DNA of 64,000 nt from Chaetoderma sp. LZ-2023a (GCA_034401795.1 CM067367.1:32022942-32086941); one strand, 5' to 3'. Shown: positions 45,501 to 55,966, counted from the first letter of the stretch. The notes: generated by a model from the sequence alone, not told the origin. Numbers and translations are program-made.

Positions 45501-48500
45501 TTATTTTGATTGGTCCATTTTTGGCGGCCATCTTGAATTTTCCGAAAAATGGCTGAAAATCATTTAAAACACTACTCCTCATTAACTGTTTGGCCGATTT
45601 CAACCAAATACAGCTGGAAGAACCCTAGGCCGATACGCTTAAGAACGTGTATACAGAATTTTGATGGCTTCATTTTGATGGTGGCCATCTTAGATTTTTC
45701 GAAAAATGGGAATTCGTATAAAATGATACTCATCAGTAATTGCTTGGGCAATTTCAAACAAATTTGGCTGGAAGGATCCTATTGCCATAGCCTCTAGAAA
45801 TTATATTCAGAATTTTGATAGGTCACTGTTTTGACAGCCATCGCTGATTTTCTGAAAGCTTTCCGGAACCATTTAATAATCAATAGCCCGATTTCAACAA
45901 AACGGAGGCGGAACGATCATATGATGCTAGACTTCAACATATTAAATGAGAATCTTGATTGGTCAATTTTTTGGTGGCCATCTGGGATTTTCCAAAAATC
46001 ATCCATCATGTCTATTTAAATGCAAATACTTTAAATGCCAATGGTCTAGGTGAGCGCCACAGGCCCTTGGGCCTCTTGTTTGGGATGTTATTGTCATAGC
46101 TATTAGCCTACACAATGTTCAGGGTAAAACCATTCCCATAGTGTCCTTGTAGCCTACATAATAAATATGTTGTCATTTCTGGTCTGTAAGAGTGAAAGGG
46201 TTAACGATTTTAAGATGAAAGACCATGGGTGCGTTCAGGAGCGGGAATATTTTGAGTTCCCCTAATATTTTGTTCGGTCACGTGGTAGGTTCGCTGACTT
46301 CGTCCATAGATATCTTCGGTGTTAGGCGTACTGAAAATATTCGCGCCCCTGAATGGACACCAGATTGGAGTTTGAGGACAAATTTAAGAGATTGGTGAAT
46401 GTTTTTCATCTGCATTTAACATCGACAGTTTCCAGTCTAATTATTTTCGAAATATGCAACCCCTTACCCGTATGGTGACCCGATATACTGGGATTTCACT
46501 GTCGAATGTGTTGATACAAATTTGTAATGAACATATGATATTTACTGTTCTAAGATTAGTAATTTAATGGCGATACTATTATAGATTAGCAGTCAACGAT
46601 TGCAAACATTCATCCATCAGTTTATTGTTTCGGATCCAATCAAGACCAATGCTGTGGATTCCTAGTTTAAAGGAAGCGCTGTTCTTGTGCTATAGCAATG
46701 GAGAATTCCAGTTTATCCATCAATCATATGTCGTCATAATCAACTACATGACGCGTAGGATGACCTCATAATCAATTACGTCATAAATAACATAGATAAG
46801 TTCGTAACGAATGCTTACTTGATGGCAGACTAAGAGTTGTGCGAATTGTATGTCTTTACTATTTAACATTCATGCTGTTGAATATTTTGAAACTAATTTG
46901 ACTGGGCGGGCGCTGTTGCTGCCTATGGCAGCAACAGCATCCGGTAAAATTTGTTCCAAAATATTCAACAGCTTGCCAGTATAGTTTTCGGGAAATCGAT
47001 TGTCAGGGAATTCAAGGATCGATCCAAACACGGTTAAATCGTGGGCGGAGCTTAGCTGGTGATGGGCGGGGAATAGCTAAAACTGGATTCATCCATTATA
47101 TGTGGTATTACAGTTTTGAAATTAAAGGTGCATATTCACAGTAAAATTTCTGAAAATAAAATTGTTTAAATTATACACTTTTAGAGGCTTAAACTGTGAG
47201 CCTATATGTAATGAAACGAATAAATCTTAACATGTAATGATTCCATTCTATATAAATTAATATAATTTTTTAAGTTGCGAAATTGAAATATAGGGCCGTG
47301 CCTTATATGTTGAAATCTATTTCGTTTCATTACACATAGGCACATAAGTTAAGCTTATAAGCAATTTTAACAATTTTATTTTCAATCATTCTGGTGTGAA
47401 TATGCACCTTTAATTAATTATTCACAAACCATAGGCACATCCGTTCTTGCGTTTAAATTTCAACTAAATCGGATCAGTAGTTTCAGAGAAACGGCCATAG
47501 TCGAATGCAATCAGGGCTCTAGATAGGGTTGTTTGGTAGTATTTTACTGGAAAAAATTATAGCAGTCAAATTATTTGCCCATTTCTGGAGGAGGTAAACC
47601 ATATTTGTATTGATTATGATTATGTACGGACACTGTTGTTTTGATTATCGAAGGTAATGGCAGTCGTTCGATCCAGTTAGAATTTGTGAAACCTCACTTC
47701 ATTAGCTAATCGTACAAGTGTATAATGCCAATCAATCAAGTGGTAAGTCATAAAGGACCTTTCTAGTTTTAGCTATGCCCCGCCCATCACTAGCTAAGCT
47801 CCACCCACACCTCGCTCGTATTGGGATCGATCGATCCCTGAACTCCCTGACTATCAATCTTCAGAAAACCATACAGGTAGGTTGTTGCATATTTTGAAAC
47901 TAATTTGACCTCGTGCTGTTGCTTCCTATGACCCAGTCAAATTAGTTTCAAAATATTCAACATATAATGCTTATTAAATGGTAAAGACATACGATTCGTC
48001 AACGTGTCGAACTATTAAGCGTTAAAGACGGACTAAATCGAGTCATTCATTCCATAATTAATTATGACGTCATCCTTCACGTCACTTAGCATTTGCGTTC
48101 TCGCGAGATCTCCTACGCTAACGGGAGCGATTATAGCTTATTCTCGGCATAGCACGAAGCCACGGCTCTATGTTTAGATTTGTCACTTAGTTGATTATGA
48201 CGTCATATGATGGATGGATAAACTGGAAAGGTCTATTGTAAAACAACAAGTGAAACACACACTCCCACTCAATATATGATAAAAAAAATTTCTGGAGCCC
48301 TAAGTGGAGCAACCTTTCCCTCTAGTAACATGAGAATGGTACCTATTAAATCACTTACGTATAGAGACAATTGGATCCATGTACATTTCCGGGTTACACA
48401 GTTTATAGGCTTCCTTAGCAACATCTCCAAACACAAATGTTGTGAACTTCAGAATGCAGGATATACGACCCCTGAAAGGCGGTTTGATATCGTCAAATGA

Positions 48501-51166
48501 TCTACCGAACCGGATGTTTCCGATTGCGTTGACACGGCGTAGTTCACCAAGAGAGAATGCTTGGTAGTCTTCTTTGGATTTCCTACCATCCCCGGGTACG
48601 ATGACATTGGTTTCTATCTGAGCTGGTGAAGAGAGCCCATTGAAGCTTATGAGAAGAAAAGTCCATTTTAGCAAGGGGAATGCATTGCTGTGTACGTTCT
48701 CGCCTTTATAGATACCGTGTTGATCAAAGATCTGTAGGATTAGACTCGAACCGCGTTGAAGAAGTTGCAGACCGTTACGCCCATTTGAACCATAATATGC
48801 CATGACGTACCTGTTTATGCGAAATATGGACGTTCATGTGTTAGAAAGACTGAGTCTGTGTTCTCACTAGAGAGTTAATCAGGAATAATTCTCTAGTGAG
48901 AATACGGCCTTGGTAAGATTTAAATATTCTGGATACAGAAGATAGTGTATATCTACCAATATCTGAATTTTGAGATCTTCATCTTCAAATTGTCTGAGAA
49001 AGTTTGTATGAAATTTGAATATCTGTTGACTTCATAGTGAAAAAAAGACCATACAATTCTGGGATGTATCTATGCCCCGCCCATTTCCAAGTCACCCTCG
49101 CCCATTTTGTACCGATACACGTGTTTGATGCGATTTTAACACTTTGAATCCTGAATTCTCAGAATTCTAATTTCAAGGCAACTATACAGATGACAATGGA
49201 TGAATCCAGTTTATCGATCAATCATATGAGGTCATAATTGACTACATCACATGTAGGCTGACGTCATAAACAGTTACGTCATGATTGGCGTAATTATGTC
49301 CGTCATAAACGCTTAATAGTCCGGCAAATTGTACGAATTTTATGTTTACTATGTAATAAACATTCTTTTGAATATTTTGAGCCTTATGTGATTCAACAGC
49401 TACTTGTATAATTTTTTGGAAATTGAGATTCAGAGAGTGCAGGGATCGATTGATCCCAACACGAGCAAGGCGTGGGTGGAGCTTAGCTACAGATGGGGTG
49501 GGCATAGCTAAAACTGGATTCCTCCATTGTAGCCCACCCATCATGAACCAAGTTATCATAACCCATATGTTATGCAGTCAAACATCATACCCGTCAAGTG
49601 CATCAATGGAATCCGGGAGCATGTACAACGCCCACGAGAATATTTCATTTCCATTCAGCGAGCCGTCCGTACTAATGATCTCGGCATAGGAGTCCAGATT
49701 TCCAGTAAAGACCATATATTCTGATGTATCTTCATGTGTGCTTCCCTCGCCTTTTCTTTTACCATTGGATTTATCGCTGCCATCACAACGGCGTTCACGT
49801 TTGCCATTAGATTTACAATCAACACCGCCATCACGTTGCTCATCACTTCTGGTTCCACCTTTGCCTTCTTTGCTGTCACTTTCGTCCTCACTTTTGCCTT
49901 CACATTTCTTTCGATGTTTACCTTCCCCTTTGCCTTCATCTTTGCCTTCATCAATTCCTTCATCTTTGCCTTCGCCCTTGCATTCACTTTTGTCATCACC
50001 TTTGTCATCACATTTCGATCGATGTTTGCATTCATCTTTTCCTTCATCTGTTCCTTTACCTTCCCCTTTGCCTTGACCTATGGCACCACCTATGCCTCCA
50101 TCTTTGCCTTCACCTATGCCGTCACCTATGCCATCGCCTATGCCTTCACCTATGCCGTCACCTATGCCATCGCCTATGCCATCGCCTATGCCTTCACCTA
50201 TGCCGTCACCTATGCCATCGCCTATGCCATCGCCTATTCCTTCATCTATGCCTCCATCTTTGCCTTCACCTATGCCTTTACCTATGCCTTCACCTATGCA
50301 ATCACCTATGCCTCCATCGTTGCCTTCGCCTATGCCTTCATCTATGCCTCCATCATTGCCTTCACCTATGCCTCCGCCTTTGCCATCACCTATGCCATCA
50401 TCTATGCCTCCATCTTTGCCTTCACCTATGCTTCCATCTTTGCCTTCACCTATGCCTCCGCCTTTGCCATCACCTATGCCTTCATCTATGCCTCCATCAT
50501 TGCCTTCACCTATGCCTCCGCCTTTGCCATCACCTATGCCATCATCTATGCCTCCATCTTTGCCATCACCTATGCCTTCATCTATGCCTCCATCATTGCC
50601 TTCACCTATGCCTCCGCCTTTGCCATCACCTATGCCATCATCTATGCCTCCATCTTTGCCTTCACCTATGCCATCACCTATGCCTCCGTCTTTGCCTTCA
50701 CCTATGCCATCACCTATGCCATCACCTAGGCCATCACCTATGCCTCCGTCTTTGCCTTCACCTATGCCATCATCTATGCCTCCATCTTTGCCTTCACCTA
50801 TGCCATCACCTATGCCTCCGTCTTTGCCTTCACCTATGCCATCACCTATGCCTCCGTCTTTGCCTTCACCTATGCCATCACCTATGCCTCCGTCTTTGCC
50901 TTCACCTATGCCATCACCTATGCCTCCGTCTTTGCCTTCACCTATGCCATCACCTATGCCTCCGTCTTTGCCTTCACCTATGCCATCACCTATTCCATCA
51001 CCAATGCCTCTATCTTGGCCTTCATCTTTGCCCCAATCTTTGCCTTTACATTTATCATCACCTTTTCCTTCATCTTTGCCTTCATATAAAACTAGAACAT
51101 TTTGTAAAATCGATGCTCCAGTAGCAATCAGCACAGGGTTGTTGTTCGTTTGTGCAATATCTGTAG
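39261..51166 (-). CDS. Gly-rich repeat / LamG-like / PAN-domain protein, 5' end not found
   Basis: Four minus-strand exons join with compatible phases: 51166-49591, 48810-48359, 42589-42521, 39529-39261, giving 787 C-terminal residues. Order: a short Thr/Asn-containing lead, about 300 residues of Gly-Ile-Gly-Asp/Glu-Gly-Lys repeats, a Lys/Asp/Cys-containing low-complexity part, a LamG-like concanavalin-fold domain (IFSWALYMLPD ... WTFLLISFNG ... PFRGRISCILKF), a short linker (WSMDSPPQLPVYVT) and a PAN/apple-like domain (CSRLCRRTSHCVAFS). LamG and PAN are extracellular ligand-binding modules, so secretion is inferred, but no signal peptide was located upstream of 51166. Ligand and function are unknown. 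I recognise the domains, not a named gene. Confidence 0.82.
39655..39955. mobile_element. Family B core and family A fragment
   Basis: 39660-39752 is a hairpin (TGCTGAATATTTTGAGAACA ... AAAATATTCAACA). 39795-39955 is a cut-down family A copy. Both lie in the last intron of the LamG-PAN gene. Confidence 0.55.
40028..40425. mobile_element. Family B cores and a family A fragment
   Basis: Decayed arms at 40028-40125 and 40195-40245. The family A part is 40297-40425 (AATGCCCATTTGTAGGCCAA ... GATCTGCAAATGGACAT). Confidence 0.5.
40529..42132 (+). mobile_element. Family C array element, both ends present
   Basis: Left end TTAGCTCACCTGG with complementary CCAAGTGAGCT close by; right end CCAGGTGAGCATTACAGG then CCTCTTGTTT with a small terminal hairpin. 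The inner part holds diverged array units, a palindrome TGACTTGTC/GACAAGTCA at about 41060-41088, and a nested family B hairpin (41770-41866). The layout (short flanks around tandem units, terminal hairpin, no inverted termini) resembles the non-autonomous Helitron-like pearl elements of bivalves. Confidence 0.65.
42521..42589 (-). CDS. LamG-PAN gene, 69-bp linker exon
   Basis: Acceptor TTATTATAG, donor AAACG|GTAAGA. It encodes HWSMDSPPQLPVYVTTESAV then NTN. Phase 1 on both sides joins the LamG and PAN exons exactly. A small exon with no domain of its own, but both splice sites are strong. Confidence 0.72.
42701..42937. mobile_element. Family A MITE
   Basis: TTAATTCTTTATCACTCGAA at the left, tip TGGTTTGGTTACCGAGCCA, right end GAATGGGTTAA. 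It sits just upstream of the linker exon of the minus-strand gene. Confidence 0.65.
43038..46081 (+). mobile_element. Three head-to-tail family C array elements
   Basis: Copies at 43038-44274, 44274-45058 and 45058-46081. Each begins TAGCTCACCTGGCC; the first and third end AGGCCCTTGGGCCTCTTGTT, and the second is cut inside its array. The inner array has units of roughly 150-160 bp with GGCCATCTTGGATTTTCC and GAATTTTGATTGGTCAATTT. Direct head-to-tail joining suits rolling-circle transposition. Short open frames inside are by-products. Confidence 0.75.
46697..47098. mobile_element. Family B MITE, full length
   Basis: Left end AATGGAGAATTCCAGTTTAT, core 46875-46971 with tip GCTGCCTATGGCAGC, right end AAACTGGATTCATCCATTA. 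Confidence 0.8.
47122..47418. mobile_element. MITE with AGGTGCATATTCACA ends and TTAA flanks
   Basis: Left TTAAAGGTGCATATTCACAG and right GTGAATATGCACCTTTAA. The inverted ends extend inward through GAAAATAAAATTGTT. About 295 bp, non-coding. A second TTAA-type family distinct from family A. Confidence 0.75.
47756..48239. mobile_element. Family B MITE with a roughly 100-bp nested insertion
   Basis: Ends AAGGACCTTTCTAGTTTTAG and ATAAACTGGAAAGGTCTATT. Contains two TGACGTCA sites. The insertion (about 48090-48187) is flanked by GTCACTTAG on both sides. Confidence 0.7.
48090..48187. mobile_element. Nested insert carrying a perfect BANP-type motif
   Basis: The insert lies between two copies of GTCACTTAG (about 48081-48089 and 48186-48194). 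It is GC-richer than its surroundings and holds TCTCGCGAGA at 48099-48108. No inverted termini or tRNA-like boxes were seen. Confidence 0.55.
48359..48810 (-). CDS. LamG-PAN gene, LamG exon
   Basis: Acceptor AAACAG, donor ATAC|GTAAGT. It encodes GYVMAYYGSNGRNGLQLLQR through FRGRISCILKF to NPEMYMDPIVSI. The W-x-F strand and the FRGRISC motif are typical of LamG-like jelly rolls. It completes the domain begun in the previous exon. Confidence 0.85.
48852..48912. mobile_element. Very short MITE, GTGTTCTCACTAGAGAGTTA family
   Basis: GTGTTCTCACTAGAGAGTTA and TCTCTAGTGAGAATACGGCC face each other across a few bases. Related to the fuller copy at 59853-59956. Confidence 0.65.
49195..49535. mobile_element. 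Family B MITE, core collapsed
   Basis: Ends AATGGATGAATCCAGTTTAT and AAACTGGATTCCTCCATTG are well kept. The hairpin is reduced to one arm. TGACGTCA is present near 49260. Confidence 0.7.
49591..51166 (-). CDS. LamG-PAN gene, repeat exon and start of LamG domain
   Basis: Acceptor TTATTATAG follows a (TTA)n run that serves as polypyrimidine-like tract; an alternative acceptor lies six bases further in. Donor GACGG|GTATGA. The exon encodes DIAQTNNNPVLIATGASILQ, the 36-bp-unit repeat (GEGKDGGIGDGI), a Lys/Glu/Cys-rich region, then YAEIISTDGSLNGNEIFSWA. Plus-strand frames through the repeat are also open because the unit is a multiple of three, but only the minus frame continues into the LamG fold and splices in phase. 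Confidence 0.8.
50089..51000 (-). repeat. Coding 36-bp minisatellite (12-residue Gly-rich unit)
   Basis: The main unit reads GIGEGKDGGIGD on the minus strand and is built from 18-bp half units. Copy-to-copy changes swap Glu/Asp and Lys/Asn but keep frame throughout. Length variation between individuals is likely. Confidence 0.9.
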
Positions 51167-51167
51167 C

Positions 51168-51219
<52 letters not shown>
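51168..51219. repeat. (AAT)n microsatellite
   Basis: About 17 AAT units, lying immediately upstream of the minus-strand repeat exon and overlapping its acceptor tract. Confidence 0.95.
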
Positions 51220-51459
51220 TTTTCTGCAATTAGCCTAAATTTTATATCAGAATACACATAATAAACTTTAGATGCTAACTATCAGAACCTATAACAACAA
51301 GTGCAGAATTTCCAGCATTCATCACGGTGATGCCACGAATCCTTCGTGAGAGGGGGTGGGGTGGTGGGATGGAGGGAGGGAGGGATGGAGAATTCTACCA
51401 CAAACTGACAAATCAACGTTTCTTTAGGTATGCCTATATTCGCGCCTAACGTGGAAAAC

Positions 51460-51890
51460 AAATTGAATCAGTGAAGGCATACTGAGAAAATGTGAGTCCG
51501 GTCTTCTGCACCCACGCCCACAGTGGGCAATCTGCCTTTACAGAGTACTGATTGAATTGGCTCCTATTCGCTTGCATGGTGTATGTTTTCAAGTAGGATC
51601 CTACATTTCACTGATGCATTGGTTATCGAATAGCATTCGGAGCCCGCATCGTCTCATACCGGGTGGATTTTTCCAATTGCCGCATTATCAACTGGGGTAA
51701 CAACAGTGAAGTCTTGGATCATGCCTCTGATTTCAATTTGTCTTCCCAGAACCCATGCACCGCGTCTGTGACGACTGCCTTCCATGGTTGCTTTTTCAGA
51801 GGATTGTCAAGTATGTGACGTGATGAAGGTAGCTTATATTGCTGGATGATTTCAGATGTCATTGTAAACCAACTGTGTGAAGTTTTAGAT
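51460..51890 (-). pseudogene. Decayed non-LTR retrotransposon (LINE) tail
   Basis: Minus-strand pieces read LDNPLKKQPWKAVVTDAVHG then FWEDKLKSEA, and further on ILLKTYTLQANRSQFNQYSV, in different frames. They recall the region after the RT domain and the cysteine-knuckle tail (CPLC...HFL) of mollusc LINEs. A stop follows KSEA and at least one frame change separates the pieces. No upstream RT is present. Confidence 0.5.
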
Positions 51891-51899
51891 TATATTGCG

Positions 51900-52800
51900 A
51901 GCTGTCTCACGATAATGCTACGCTCGATGTTCCCAAAGGCTGTTAAGATCCGTTTATGAATATCTCCTTGGAGAGAGATGGACCGAGCATTAAGTAGACG
52001 GCTGCGTCTGCAGTTCTCTCGGGAAGATGTTGTATCTGGCGAGGTAGTTGTCTATGAGCCATGTCGACTTTCTTTATATCTTTGTTAATTAGACAAATAG
52101 TCTCGATAATATACGAGACCTGGGATTACGCAAATACTAAGAATGTACATAAACTTTAGGATTTAAGCCATTCACACCATGAAGGCAAGCTCCCATCACG
52201 CATAGGCTGTCCTGGCAGTGTTAATACGGCTGAAGACTATGTTATCTGTACCATGCTTAGAATAATTATCTCTTTCGATCCCAAGATTAATGGCTGTCTT
52301 TGAGACTTAAAGCAAAGCAGACTTTGATTCACTAATCAGTAGTCAGATAATCTTTCTGGTTGGCATAGTCTCCCTGGATACTGAAGAGCGCTTGAAGTTC
52401 TTCGACACTGGGAGCAGCCATAGAAATCACATTTATGAGATACGAACATGGGAAAAGTAGCATATTTGGAATAACATTGAAACTAGAGACCTTGAAGACA
52501 TGGCCGTATAGCTTTACACACATGTAACAAGATTGTAAGTAGCTTAGATTTGCTGAAGAACTATGAGCAACAGCATTCACAAGGAAAGATAAAAACCGGA
52601 ATAAAATAATGTGCTCAAGACAGGCAGAATTTGACGTCTGCATTGATACATTTCACAATGAATAACATCAAAATAGATTAGTAAATATTGTGACAGGAAA
52701 TGTAGTCTCACCCGTCAGTGAATGTTGATAATACTATTATCCTAGTAACAAACCAAATGAATTCTTTCAAGGAAAGGCTTTCATGAAACAATTCACAATA
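51900..52800. other. No gene recognised
   Basis: Low-repeat sequence. On the minus strand about 52643-52332 there is an open stretch with a hydrophobic run (HIILFRFLSFLVNAVA) that could be a signal-peptide exon for the LamG-PAN gene, but no convincing donor supports it. Confidence 0.3.
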
Positions 52801-52811
52801 AAGTGATCACA

Positions 52812-54110
52812 ATGGCACTCTCCCGGAAGCATATCAACGTCGCCGACTCCAAGGTTTTTGGCACAAAGTTGATATATTTCTGGGCTGTGGGAATACAGCG
52901 TAGTATTCCGAACTATGATACAAATAATCTAATGGCTCGTGAGTTGTTTGCGCAACTGACATCCATGTTTGATGAAATTGGACACATGAAAGAGGCAAAA
53001 ACTAAGTCACCTCTAAAAATTATCTAAAAGTTGAAGTATCGGGAAGACATTCAAATATTGATGTGTCATTTCTATATGGGTGTGCATTTTTGTGGTTAGT
53101 CACATGGTCAGCAGGTTGGGTGGTACAAGACGTCCTCGATGACGTCCGCCATCATGTACAGGGTCATCTACAGACAATCGAGGTATACCTAGTCTTTGAC
53201 AGATATAATGAGGCCAGCATCAATGAGTCAATCAGAAGTGTTAGGGACATGGGGGCGACTGAAGGTTATACACTTCATCCAGCATCTCGCCTGCCACCAT
53301 AGAAAACTATCTTAACAGTTAGAAGCAACAAGAAGCAATGCATAGAGTTGATGATGGCTGACCCCAAATTACATAAGGATGTCCGTGCAAAACTGGCTGT
53401 TACTGGTAATAATTCTGCCTCCGGAGTAATCATTATGAGGCATGCAGGGCATGACTGTATCACACGATAAACCTGATACAATAACCATTCAGCAAATTGT
53501 ATGTGTTTGGAGCTTCTGGAGTTCTAGTGGTGGCTGAAGACACAGACGTCTTTGTATTACTATGCCATTTCGTGTTGCATGGCGGGATCAATAGCCATGT
53601 TATGATGGTTTCTCCAATGAGAGGAGGAGACCCAATTGGCATAGATAGTAGCATTGAAAATGACTATGCTGTGATGAACAGTCTATTAGCTGTGCATGGT
53701 GGTAAGCTAACACTGTGATATGGTAGCAAATTATTTTGGCATTGGGAAATGGGAAGGGTGTCGCCTTGAATGTTCTGAGATCAAATAAATACACTCCATA
53801 AGGTTAGTAACATAAACACTTCACTTCAAGATGCCATCCAACTATCAACACAATGCTGTTCTTCTATGGCCATCGTAAATGCTACTCCATGACATCAACT
53901 TGACAAAAGATATGGATATCAAAAGGGCCCTTCAGCATTGGTGGTGCCCCAAAGCTTCAAAACCTTTCCACAGCAAATGAGGTGTTTAGGGAATATCATG
54001 TCATAGCGCAGAACTTGCAGATCACCATATGGAGGGAAGCTGCAGAAGCCAGTCCTTTATATTTAGATCCACTCAAACACGGGTGGATGAGAGAAGTAGG
54101 TTCTAACGCG
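52812..54110 (+). pseudogene. Degraded copy of a multicopy gene-like element
   Basis: Successive fragments resemble, from memory, a large uncharacterised protein repeated in cnidarian, mollusc and fish genomes: MFDEIGHMKEAKTKSPLK, VYLVFDRYNEASI, VVAEDTDVFVLLCHFVLHGG and GGAPKLQNLSTANEVFREYH, in that order and orientation. The DTDVF segment looks like a nuclease-like acidic site, which is inference. The copy is clearly broken in several places. I do not know a formal family name; related scraps may continue to about 55.7 kb. Confidence 0.55.
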
Positions 54111-54657
54111 ATGACACCAATATATGTTGCAGAAAATGTCATATAATGCCATATACTGTATTTTGTGCATTCTTCGGAGAACACGGGGAACGTCTCCGGC
54201 CAGCGGATGAGAATGTCGAATGTTAACATGGGTTACAATTATCCCATCTGTTGAATCCATACTACTCGCGAGCAAGACATTGTTTTTATCGATATTTAAT
54301 GGTACTTAGAGAACATATTAACAGTGACATTTTCAAAAGTATGCCATAGTTGTGAATGAGTAGGGTGTAATAATGCTAGTGCTATGTTTGTGTTATATTA
54401 CATGGTTTACGTGTATTCCTTTAATCGTTGAGTCAGCGAAAAGATCTCCTAAGTTATTATTTTAATGCACATGTGCTTCCAAGTAATGGGTCCGTGCTTT
54501 AGCATGTAATTAGGCTAATATCAATCCTGACACAAAGAGATGTGTACTTTTTAAAACTAGTTTGAGGGTTGAAGGGAGAATTTATAAGAGAACCCAATAA
54601 TTCCCTATTCATTTGGCAGCCATCTTGAATATGTCAAATTCCCCAGGGTCCATAGCT

Positions 54658-54714
54658 TCACACACACACACACATGCACGCACGCACGCGCGCACGCGCG
54701 CACGCGCGCACACA

Positions 54715-54754
<40 letters not shown>

Positions 54755-54776
54755 CACGCACACACACACACACACC
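54658..54776. repeat. (CA)n/(CG)n/(CACG)n alternating tract
   Basis: Over 110 bp of alternating pyrimidine-purine sequence, with CGCGCACGCGCGCACGCGCG at the centre, a strong Z-DNA-forming composition. Confidence 0.95.
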
Positions 54777-54789
54777 TGGAAATGTCTAA

Positions 54790-55790
54790 ATAGGCGATAT
54801 ACATTAAGAATCAGGAAAACCCAACTATATATTTCTGCCAGACAATAAAGGAAAATTCAGTGAATCCGTGACCAATTCACGGGAACAATAGTTTGAAGGT
54901 GGATTTGAGTGTTTGGCGATTACTATAAAGTATGATCGGGTGGGGTGGGTGGTTCGTGACCCTACCAAAAGTGTGTGGGCTGACGCCACCAAGTGGCGAA
55001 TCGAGGATGGCCACCAAAAATAAAACATGTTTGATATTTCCATTATTCCTTGATCCAAGATGGTCAAGAAGATATCCTTATTTAAAGTTTTTCCGGGATA
55101 GAGAATTCAATAAAATCATGTACAATAGTCTCCGAAACAACTCTCAAACAGTGGGTGAAGTTCGGGAGCCAAATTAAAAAAATGACCGCCATTCTTTACT
55201 CAAATTTCATGCTTGGCACCTGTATGTCAGATAGATGGCATTATAGCGTCGAATTATAGGTATTTAGTAATGAAGAATCTGTCTGTGGATAACAAATTCT
55301 TCCATTTCTTGGACATTTTCATGCACACGTGTCTTTCATATCGGCAATCAACAAGCGTTTCAAAGTGTTGGGAATGACTGACGATCTGTTCGCAGCTGAT
55401 GTTATTGCAGAGGGGTCTAAGCACTAAGTGGAAAATATTACAAAAGGTGCATCGGGTGTATTTTAAAGCTTATGTACGAAGTGCTCACTCGCAGAATTTT
55501 TTAAGCAAAGATTGAATGATGGGCTGTATATATCTGCACAACTCCAAGAAAAAATAGGAGTCCTGAGAAACCCATTTGCACACTCCAAAGTGGAAATTAA
55601 ACTTCCCTAAATGACATGTATGAGTTACGGTCCAGAGAGGCATAATTATTCGTGGATCAAGCATTTGAGAAATTTCCAAGTGCTCATCGCCAATGGCTAA
55701 ATTTTGACTCTTGATACTCTTTATGAATATTCATGCTTTGAAAATGCAGGATCCGGATGCGTTCTGAACATCTAGATGCGAATGATCCTT
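54790..55790. other. Possible remnant of the 52.8 kb element, otherwise empty
   Basis: Short open pieces (for example AINKRFKVLGMTDDLFAADV) look like decayed coding sequence. No intact gene, repeat array or RNA gene seen. Confidence 0.35.
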
Positions 55791-55792
55791 GA

Positions 55793-55882
55793 TAAGACAG
55801 CTTACTGGGCCGATGCCGTGCCGATACTGAACGTATCGGCACGCTATCGGCCCAGCATCGGCCCGGTAAGCTGTATTATCTG
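55793..55882. mobile_element. GC-rich hairpin MITE
   Basis: GACAGCTTACTGGGCCGATG ... CATCGGCCCGGTAAGCTGT, with a tip at GTGCCGATAC/GTATCGGCAC. Its GC content is far above its surroundings. Confidence 0.65.
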
Positions 55883-55966
55883 GGATGTTGCCCTGGTTGC
55901 AGATTTATGACAATTCCGAATATGGGTAAACGATTTATCGTATTTGGTCTTTTGGGTTCAAAGGGG

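Noticed and set aside
43038-46081. Short open frames in the array (for example ILDF...NFNQTWLEG-like)
   Set aside because: They recur once per repeat unit, shift frame between units and have no splice sites. Repeat by-products.
48090-48187. Nested insert as a tRNA-derived SINE
   Set aside because: No A and B box words and no 3' A-rich or repeat tail.
49734-51261. Plus-strand open frames rich in PMPSP or FAITYA repeats
   Set aside because: The 36-bp unit keeps several frames open. Only the minus strand runs into the LamG domain and splices in phase.
52332-52643. Minus-strand hydrophobic open stretch as the signal-peptide exon of the LamG-PAN gene
   Set aside because: Attractive position, but the possible donors are weak and ambiguous in phase and the hydrophobic run contains an Arg. 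Kept only as a note.
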